A stretch of 21,673 nucleotides of DNA, taken from positions 1-21,673 of the forward strand of contig PWUG01000154.1 of the NCBI GenBank assembly GCA_003562605.1, written 5' to 3'. The translations under genes and the position numbers were made by a program. Positions 15,899 to 21,673 of this stretch are shown here, piece after piece; positions within the stretch are counted from its first letter, which is position 1, and each line of letters begins with the position of its first letter. The stretch is from Syntrophomonadaceae bacterium. Lineage in GTDB: Bacteria; Bacillota_D; Dethiobacteria; DTU022. A model generated the notes under the pieces. The model was not told the origin of the DNA. It made no database searches and saw only the letters and a list, made by a program, of their open reading frames with translations.

Positions 15899-17608
15899 AT
15901 GCAAAAATTTAAAGAAGAGGTCGGCAGGATACTTGCTCCCCTTGTTTCGCTTGAACCAGCGGAAGTAATTAAGCTCCTGGAAGTTCCTCCGGAACCATCT
16001 TACGGTGACCTTGCTTTTCCTTGTTTTATCCTGGCTAAAAAAAGAAAAAAGGCTCCCCCGCTTATTGCAAAAGACCTTGGCGAAGAAATGGCCGGTAAAG
16101 AAGGTCTCTTCTGGGAAAAAGCTGTTCCCCGGGGTCCCTACCTAAATTTCTTCATTGCACCCGGTCCCTTCGGCCGTGAAGTACTGAGGCAGATCTGGGA
16201 GCACGGTGAAAAATATGGCCATACCGATCTCGGTAAAGGGGGTAATGTGCCAATCGATTATTCTTCACCGAATATTGCCAAGCCTTTTGGCGTGGGGCAC
16301 ATCCGTTCCACGGTTATCGGGCACTCTTTATACCTGATCTACAGGGCCCTGGGATATAACAGCATCGGTGTCAACCACCTGGGTGATTGGGGCACACAAT
16401 TCGGAAAACTGATTGTAGCTTATAAAAAATGGGGTGATGAGAGCAAGCTGGAATCAGATCCTGTCAATTACCTCTACCGCCTTTACGTTCAGTTTCACCA
16501 GCGGGTTGAAGAAGAACCTGAACTTGATGATGAAGCACGTTCCTGGTTCAGAAAACTGGAGGAAGGTAATGAAGAAGCTGTTGACTACTGGAACCGTTTT
16601 CGTCAGCTTAGTCTTGATAACTATGAGCTGATCTACAAACTTCTGGGAATTAAATTTGAATACTATCACGGTGAGAGCCATTACAACCAGATGCTCGATA
16701 GGGTGATCACCCTTGTTCAGGAAAAGGATATCGCCAGGGAGAGCGAAGGAGCCCTGATGATCGATCTCGAGCCGCATGGCCTGCCGCCTGTCATGCTGCG
16801 CAAGAAAGACGGCGCTACTTTATACATTACCCGAGACCTTGCCGCCGCAATATACCGCTACGAGACCTTTAACTTTGTCAGGTCTCTCTACGTCGTTGGC
16901 GCTGAACAGACTCTGCATTTTCAACAACTTTTTAAAGTCCTCGAGCTGCTCGGTTTTGAGTGGGCTTCCAACTGTGTCCATGTGCCGTTCGGCCTTATCC
17001 GTTTTAAAGATGAACGCATGTCAACCCGAGCGGGTAAAATAATTCTTCTCGAAGAAGTCTTGCAGCGTTCGATCGATATGGCCCGGGAGATAATTGAAGA
17101 GAAAAACCCCGATCTGGAAGATAAAGAGGGTGCTTCCGAAGCAGTTGGCCTCGGCGCGGTCCGCTTCGGTGATTTAAGTAACGACCGGATAAAAAATATT
17201 GAATTTGACTGGGAAAAAGCGCTCGATTTTTCAGGAGAAACAGCCGCCTACATTCAGTATGCGCACGCCCGTATTTGCAGCATTTTACGCAAGGCCGGGG
17301 AGGAGCATACAAAATGGGATAACAGCGCCGTCTCTGTTTTGACAACTGAAGAAGAAACAACACTGCTTAAGGCCCTTGCTTTGCTACCTGAAAAAATAAT
17401 AGCATCAGCGGAAAATTACCGCCCGTCCATACTGGCCCGTTACTTGATTGATGTAGCCCGCGAATTCAACCGCTTCTACCATAACTGCCCTGTTCTCGAC
17501 AGTGAAGCCGAAGTGAAACACGGAAGGCTGCTCTTGATAAGTGCGACCAGGCAGGTTATTGCCAATGGACTTGCCCTTTTAGGCATAGTTGCCCCGGAAG
17601 AAATGTGA
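15899..17608 (+). CDS. argS: Arginyl-tRNA synthetase
   Basis: ArgRS charges tRNA-Arg in the cytoplasm and needs the tRNA to activate arginine. The 569 residues include the N-terminal tRNA D-loop-binding domain (about 1-95) and the class I Rossmann core, with DYSSPNIAKPFGVGHIRST carrying the HIGH motif as His134-Ile-Arg-Ser. NHLGDWGTQFGKL is also present. The KMSK region is RMSTRAG (from Arg373), a normal ArgRS variant. The C-terminal anticodon-binding domain has YIQYAHARICSILRK, and its family end (SATRQVIANGLALLGI) stops in PEEM where many ArgRS end in ERM. GAGGAG lies 7 bases before ATG 15899. No T-box is present, and the gene has its own promoter. Confidence 0.97.
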   Translation: MQKFKEEVGRILAPLVSLEPAEVIKLLEVPPEPSYGDLAFPCFILAKKRKKAPPLIAKDLGEEMAGKEGLFWEKAVPRGPYLNFFIAPGPFGREVLRQIWEHGEKYGHTDLGKGGNVPIDYSSPNIAKPFGVGHIRSTVIGHSLYLIYRALGYNSIGVNHLGDWGTQFGKLIVAYKKWGDESKLESDPVNYLYRLYVQFHQRVEEEPELDDEARSWFRKLEEGNEEAVDYWNRFRQLSLDNYELIYKLLGIKFEYYHGESHYNQMLDRVITLVQEKDIARESEGALMIDLEPHGLPPVMLRKKDGATLYITRDLAAAIYRYETFNFVRSLYVVGAEQTLHFQQLFKVLELLGFEWASNCVHVPFGLIRFKDERMSTRAGKIILLEEVLQRSIDMAREIIEEKNPDLEDKEGASEAVGLGAVRFGDLSNDRIKNIEFDWEKALDFSGETAAYIQYAHARICSILRKAGEEHTKWDNSAVSVLTTEEETTLLKALALLPEKIIASAENYRPSILARYLIDVAREFNRFYHNCPVLDSEAEVKHGRLLLISATRQVIANGLALLGIVAPEEM

Positions 17609-17661
17609 TTATTCCAGGGTTGGAGAGGGTTTACATCTGGCATCTGACCTTTAACCTTTGA

Positions 17662-18963
<1,302 letters not shown>

Positions 18964-19015
18964 AGTGATAAGGTGATTGTTTTTACCTGCGCATCAGTCG
19001 ACCTCAGGGTGACAT

Positions 19016-19035
19016 TATCACGTACTATCACGTAC
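19016..19035. repeat. Tandem direct repeat of 10 bp upstream of the riboswitch promoters
   Basis: TATCACGTAC occurs twice head to tail with no spacer. The pair lies at the -35 region of the upstream extended -10 box (19045-19053) and 26 bases before the TTGACA box. Two adjacent half-sites one helical turn apart would suit a DNA-binding protein, but no binder is identified. Confidence 0.6.
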
Positions 19036-19044
19036 TAACCACAA

Positions 19045-19053
19045 TGATATAAT
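19045..19053 (+). promoter_or_regulatory. Second, upstream extended -10 box (TGATATAAT)
   Basis: The box has the same TG-A-TATAAT form as the one before ddl. It lies just downstream of the tandem repeat and has no good -35 hexamer. If used, it would give a transcript starting about 40 bases before that of the main promoter. Confidence 0.35.
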
Positions 19054-19061
19054 TTTTCTAG

Positions 19062-19090
19062 TTGACAATACAAGCTATTAGCGGTAAAAT
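19062..19090 (+). promoter_or_regulatory. σA promoter for the riboswitch transcript
   Basis: A perfect TTGACA (19062-19067) is followed after exactly 17 bases by TAAAAT (19085-19090). Transcription would start near 19097, about 15-20 bases before the aptamer. This is the closest match to consensus in the window. Confidence 0.8.
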
Positions 19091-19112
19091 TGGCGCAATA
19101 TAATATTCTGAT

Positions 19113-19200
19113 CGATAAATGGCAACCCTTCCGAAAGGAAGGCACGCAAAGCTATGGGTCTAAAATCCAAAAGTGGATTATGACCGCCAGGCTGCCGAAA
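19113..19200 (+). ncRNA. Cyclic di-GMP-I riboswitch aptamer (GEMM-I)
   Basis: The sequence follows the GEMM-I fold. GGCAA (19121-19125) pairs with the distal CTGCC (19192-19196) as P1. P2 is CCTTCC-GAAA-GGAAGG (19127-19142), whose GAAA tetraloop should dock into the receptor made by CTAA and TATG in P3. The invariant ACGCAAAGC (19144-19152) joins P2 and P3. P3 contains GGTC/GACC and ATCC/GGAT. The position equivalent to Vc2 G20 is G (19121), and A47 is A (19148). G20 marks a c-di-GMP binder, whereas A20 marks the c-AMP-GMP (GEMM-Ib) variant. A strong promoter precedes it, and two small ORFs follow on the same strand. Confidence 0.93.
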
Positions 19201-19212
19201 CAGGATTTTTTT
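19201..19212 (+). promoter_or_regulatory. Expression platform: U-tract directly after the aptamer
   Basis: CAGGA followed by seven T residues lies immediately 3' of the aptamer. No classical GC-rich terminator stem ends here, but GGATTTT (19203-19209) can pair with AAAATCC (19162-19168) inside P3, excluding part of the ligand-bound fold. This suggests, but does not prove, a transcription-level switch. Confidence 0.35.
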
Positions 19213-19280
19213 GTTGGTAAGTTAAGATTGTAAAATTTAAATTTCAAAATTGGTTAATAAAATTAAGGACATATAGCGCT

Positions 19281-19373
19281 TTGGCAGCAGAAAAAGCAAA
19301 AGATGAAAAATTTTGGCAAGAAGCTAAAAGATGTAAGGTAAAGAGCAATGGAGGAGATTTAGGTGGTAATTAA
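19281..19373 (+). CDS. Possible 30-aa leader microprotein downstream of the riboswitch
   Basis: A TTG-initiated ORF of 30 codons starts 80 bases after the aptamer, with AAGGA (19265-19269) 11 bases upstream. The product is short and charged: it begins (M)AAEKAKDEKFWQEAKR and ends in a glycine- and asparagine-rich tail. The first half looks like an amphipathic helix with no membrane segment. Its stop overlaps the start of the next small ORF, which is in another frame, so translation could be coupled. Against it are the TTG start, the wide spacing and the small size. I do not recognise the product, and it may simply be untranslated leader. Confidence 0.35.
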   Translation: MAAEKAKDEKFWQEAKRCKVKSNGGDLGGN

Positions 19374-19515
19374 CGGGTTAATAGAGGTATTGCCGACTCT
19401 TGTTGCGATTGTTATCATATTTGCAATGTTTGCAACTGCTTATGCTTTAATAGTTATGAGGAATTTAGAGAAACAGGCAATACAGAGTGTGGGAAGGCTA
19501 TCTTTTAAACAGTAG
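19363..19515 (+). CDS. 50-aa single-pass membrane microprotein under c-di-GMP riboswitch control
   Basis: The ORF starts at GTG 19363, with GGAGGAG (19350-19356) 6 bases upstream, the best ribosome binding site in this part of the window. It ends at TAG 19513. The protein begins MVINGLIEVLPT, has one hydrophobic helix at about 10-32 (VAIVIIFAMFATAYALIVM), and ends with a charged tail of about 18 residues (RNLEK and further basic residues). The positive-inside rule places the C-terminus in the cytoplasm. No family is recognised. It is the first well-supported gene after the riboswitch and is followed at 19622 by a terminator, so it is the probable main target of c-di-GMP control. Such small proteins often modulate a larger membrane partner, but no partner is encoded nearby. 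Confidence 0.7.
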   Translation: MVINGLIEVLPTLVAIVIIFAMFATAYALIVMRNLEKQAIQSVGRLSFKQ

Positions 19516-19621
19516 CAAATATTTTGGTTTGTTAAAAACATTCCACACATGTAGAAGATGTTTTGGATAATAGCTATCATGATTTTAAATAATTATATAA
19601 AGTATTGATTGGTTTAGAAGA

Positions 19622-19653
19622 AAAGAGCGGGTATTACCACCGGCTCTTTTTTT
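19622..19653 (+). terminator. Intrinsic terminator ending the riboswitch-microprotein transcript
   Basis: AAAGAGC (19622-19628) pairs with GCTCTTT (19643-19649), with a further GGTA/TACC pairing inside, followed by an uninterrupted T run to 19653. It lies 107 bases after the microprotein stop, defining a transcript of about 550 bases from the TTGACA promoter. Confidence 0.8.
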
Positions 19654-19893
19654 GATAGTTATGTTTATTAAATGATTCATTAGCAATAAGGCTATTTTAG
19701 ATAAAGATTATACAAGGAATTATGCAATTGATGACGAATCAAACTGTATAGGCAATAAATACAGAACTCAAATACCGACTGCATCAAAATCTCTATTAAA
19801 TAAAACAATTACGCTGATATCTTGATAGATTTTTGAAATAAAAGAATTTTTTCTATCCATGCGTTATAGTATAAGCAGGAGTGATAAATTGCT
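19654..19893. other. AT-rich intergenic stretch without a supported gene
   Basis: The 240 bases between the terminator and the zinc-ribbon gene show no ORF with a ribosome binding site and no RNA motif. A TATAGT box near 19865 could be a -10 element for the next gene but has no -35 partner at normal spacing. Together with 19516-19621 this is the longest non-coding interval after the riboswitch locus. Confidence 0.5.
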
Positions 19894-20646
19894 ATGAGCA
19901 ACAATGAATATAAGTACTGTCCTTATTGCTATGAAGAGGTCAGTAAAAACTCATTTAAATGTAGGTTCTGTAAATCATTCATCAAAAGAACTGATAAAGA
20001 TATGCCATCTTTAGAACATGTTGATCCATATTGGCTAAGAGGCACGAATACCGCGGAATTATCAGATCACAATCCGAATAGTAAAAGTGCAAAGCCTTTG
20101 CCCGGTAAAATAAAGTATGCCGGTGAATGTATTCAAATCAAACCTAATGGCGCAGAAGATACAAATTATCCGCATAGGAAAATATATCCTGCCAAAGTTA
20201 AAAACATTGAAGAAAAAGAAAATCAAATATTTGCCTGTGTATACTCACAAAATCCGAATGGGGAACGTAAAAATGGTAAGCAAATAAGATTGCCTGGTGA
20301 AAAAAAGAAAAATAAGCCTGCAACTGAGACAATGCAAAATTCAGAAAATGATCAAAATGATATTAAAAGGGATCAAATCAGGTTTGAAATAGAAAAACTG
20401 TTTGGCAATAAAGAGAAGGCCAGGAGTAAAATTGATTGGAAATGGGTAAAACATGGTTGCGGCAGAGATTGGCATCTTCATGAAGCACAAAGTGCCTATA
20501 AAGGTATTAATGTAAATTGTTTTGATAGCTTAAAGCATGCAGAACGCAAGATATTTTTCACTTTTGGTTTAGATAATCGGATATTTAATAGCGAATCCGA
20601 TTTGATAAAAGCAATTGAAGAGGTTATTAAGCATAGCAATCAATAA
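19894..20646 (+). CDS. Orphan protein with N-terminal zinc ribbon
   Basis: The 250-residue protein is not recognised. Residues 9-26 contain CPYCYEEVSKNSFKCRFC, a CxxC-x11-CxxC zinc ribbon of the kind found at the N-terminus of many bacterial proteins of mixed function. Residues 70-160 are low in hydrophobicity and rich in Lys, Asn, Glu and Gln, so are probably a flexible linker. The C-terminal part (about 165-250) has a compact-looking segment with WKWVKHGCGRDWHLHEAQSAY, whose aromatic and His residues could form a small domain. There is no signal peptide or membrane helix. AGGAG lies 12 bases before the ATG, a rather wide spacing. Codon use is AT-rich and the Lys/Asn content is well above that of the upstream genes, which hints at horizontal acquisition. 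The GC drop begins already at 18964. Confidence 0.8.
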   Translation: MSNNEYKYCPYCYEEVSKNSFKCRFCKSFIKRTDKDMPSLEHVDPYWLRGTNTAELSDHNPNSKSAKPLPGKIKYAGECIQIKPNGAEDTNYPHRKIYPAKVKNIEEKENQIFACVYSQNPNGERKNGKQIRLPGEKKKNKPATETMQNSENDQNDIKRDQIRFEIEKLFGNKEKARSKIDWKWVKHGCGRDWHLHEAQSAYKGINVNCFDSLKHAERKIFFTFGLDNRIFNSESDLIKAIEEVIKHSNQ

Positions 20647-20773
20647 ATTCAATAAGCAACAATCCTCAACAGATAGAAAAAAGAACTAAAATTATATATA
20701 GCTGTGCCGGTCCCATTAGAAAATAAATATCAGGCATACATCTCAATTAACTTAATTAAATCTTACTTAAATT

Positions 20774-21235
20774 CTACTTCACTATAACCACGCTGCAATT
20801 TTTCGCTTCTTGTACTATGGCATTACTTACACTGCCAAGGAATAATTTTTTTAAGCCGCCTAACCCTCTGCTGCCAATAACGATCATGTCGAATCCTTCC
20901 CTGGAAGCTACATTTAAGATGTTGCGGGATGGGTGACCTTTCTTTAAAATTGTGCGTGTCTTTATGTTCTTTCCTTCAAAAATCTTCAAGGCTTCTTGCA
21001 AGATCTTTTTTCTTTCCTCTTGATCCTCTTCCTTCAGCTTACTAAGGTTCCCACCATCCATAACTGTGAAAGAAAAGCCTTCACCGCTACGCGCGTAAGA
21101 AGAAAGATCCAATTTGCCTTCATCAACGTGAATTATGGCTACTTCTTCAACATTAGGTCCTTCGGCGATTAAGGAAGCTTTTTCTAAGGCTTTTTGACAA
21201 TACTTTGATCCGTCCGTACAAACTAGAATTTTCAT
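20774..21235 (-). CDS. Universal stress protein, UspA family
   Basis: This single-domain Usp has 153 residues. It starts MKILVCTDGSKYCQKAL, the first β-strand with the conserved Asp, and has the ATP-binding signature GSRGLGGLKKLFLGSVSNAIV near the C-terminus (G-2x-G-9x-G-S), followed by SVVIVK. ATP-binding members act as cytoplasmic stress or metabolic sensors, and specific roles vary. A loop of about 35 residues (about 45-80, rich in Ser, Lys and Glu) lies between the second strand and helix, as in many Usp of anaerobes. AAAGGGA lies about 10 bases upstream on the minus strand. A TATAAT (minus strand, 21288-21293) could be its -10 box. The gene is on the opposite strand from the zinc-ribbon gene and converges with it. 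Confidence 0.93.
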   Translation of the reverse strand: MKILVCTDGSKYCQKALEKASLIAEGPNVEEVAIIHVDEGKLDLSSYARSGEGFSFTVMDGGNLSKLKEEDQEERKKILQEALKIFEGKNIKTRTILKKGHPSRNILNVASREGFDMIVIGSRGLGGLKKLFLGSVSNAIVQEAKNCSVVIVK

Positions 21236-21287
21236 TTAAATCGTTCCCTTTTTGATAATTTTTTTGTAGTATGTAACTTTGCAAATT

Positions 21288-21293
21288 ATTATA
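21288..21293 (-). promoter_or_regulatory. -10 hexamer for the universal stress protein gene
   Basis: A perfect TATAAT on the minus strand lies 52 bases upstream of the Usp start. The -35 region is weak, so the call depends mainly on the -10 box and its position. Confidence 0.4.
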
Positions 21294-21368
21294 CCATGAA
21301 GGTGTCTCCTGCTGGAAGGAATTTCGAATATCGGTCTGGCAAGTTATACCGCGGAGCATAAAGAGAAT

Positions 21369-21405
21369 AAAGGTGAAGCATTAAGTCTTGCTACTTCACC
21401 TTTTT
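21369..21405. terminator. Strong terminator downstream of the GYD-domain gene
   Basis: AAAGGTGAAG (21369-21378) pairs perfectly with CTTCACCTTT (21394-21403) around a 15-base loop. T residues follow on both strands, TTTTT on the plus strand and TTTATT on the minus strand. It lies 20 bases past the stop of the minus-strand GYD gene and insulates the Usp gene from it. Confidence 0.8.
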
Positions 21406-21424
21406 AATTTCGAGCTTTGGGTTT

Positions 21425-21673
21425 TTAAAACAGCTTGTCAAATTCATCAATGGTTATTGCCGGAGTTGAAGTGAAACTAATTCCAAGCAAGTTGCCCATT
21501 TCAACGGAGGTTTTAATCATGTATTTGATTGTGGGAAAATCGACTATGAAGAGCAAATCGTTATCACCGAGTAAAGCATAACCGGCTTTGATTTTACCGC
21601 CATTTTCTTCAATTAAATCTTTGGCCCTTTCAGTCCTTTCGGGGCTAATTTCCTGCATGGAACCAGGTTGATA
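21425..21673 (-). CDS. GYD-domain protein, N-terminus beyond window end
   Basis: This small minus-strand gene is open to the last base of the window and stops at TAA 21425-21427. The visible 82 residues begin YQPGSMQEISPERTERAK and contain the features of the GYD family: a helix ending in GGKIKAGYALLGDNDLLFIVDFP, where GYALLG-D matches the family name region, then a second helix and strand ending TIDEFDKLF. Known members are about 90-100 residues and have a ferredoxin-like αβ fold of unknown function. In the family the protein usually begins about 10 residues before YQPGS, so the true start is probably just outside the window. An internal ATG at 21658 is not a likely start. A strong terminator lies downstream. 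Confidence 0.8.
   Translation of the reverse strand, partial: YQPGSMQEISPERTERAKDLIEENGGKIKAGYALLGDNDLLFIVDFPTIKYMIKTSVEMGNLLGISFTSTPAITIDEFDKLF

Noticed and set aside
19113..19200. c-AMP-GMP (GEMM-Ib) riboswitch
   Set aside because: The position equivalent to Vc2 G20 is G, whereas the c-AMP-GMP variant has A there.
18964..19893. CRISPR array or insertion sequence in the AT-rich region
   Set aside because: Only one adjacent pair of 10-bp repeats occurs. There are no spaced repeats, terminal inverted repeats or transposase fragments.
21153..21359. 68-codon minus-strand ORF at the 5' side of the universal stress protein gene
   Set aside because: It overlaps the Usp start in another frame, covers its probable promoter and leader, and has no family features.

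Overview
The window reads as chromosomal DNA of a Gram-positive, probably anaerobic Bacillota (clostridial or Peptococcaceae-like) bacterium. The signs are strong GGAGG-type ribosome binding sites, σA promoters of the form TTGACA-N17-TAAAAT, frequent GTG starts, genes packed mostly on one strand, a D-Ala-D-Ala ligase, an OmpR/HAMP-kinase pair, and a Firmicute-style c-di-GMP-I riboswitch. The genus cannot be fixed from this sequence alone.

Bases 1-6142 hold a branched-chain amino acid block on the plus strand: the 3' end of an ilvE-type aminotransferase, then ilvD, ilvB, ilvN, leuC and leuD. ilvD/ilvB, ilvB/ilvN and leuC/leuD overlap by 4 bases (ATGA or GTGA), so translation is probably coupled. 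A small bulged hairpin with a T6 tract lies between ilvN and leuC and may attenuate leuCD. ilvC, leuA and leuB are absent from the window. Bases 6258-8345 encode an EF-G-2-type translational GTPase, followed by a bidirectional terminator shared with a convergent minus-strand ATP-grasp ligase gene.

Bases 9797-18963 are again on the plus strand: ddl, a family-4 uracil-DNA glycosylase, an OmpR-type response regulator, its HAMP histidine kinase, and a membrane-anchored protein with a β-propeller followed by two GerMN domains. argS (with a clear promoter) and serS follow. The regulator-kinase-propeller/GerMN order recalls the actinobacterial MtrA-MtrB-LpqB system, with the domain order of the third protein reversed.

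From 18964 the sequence becomes more AT-rich and less densely coding. It holds a tandem 10-bp repeat, a near-consensus promoter, a c-di-GMP-I (GEMM-Ia) riboswitch aptamer, and two very small overlapping ORFs. One of these encodes a 50-aa single-pass membrane protein with an excellent ribosome binding site and a terminator downstream. After that come an orphan zinc-ribbon protein, a minus-strand universal stress protein, a strong terminator, and a GYD-domain gene cut by the window end. The riboswitch with its microprotein operon is the most novel-looking element, and the LpqB-like three-gene module is second.
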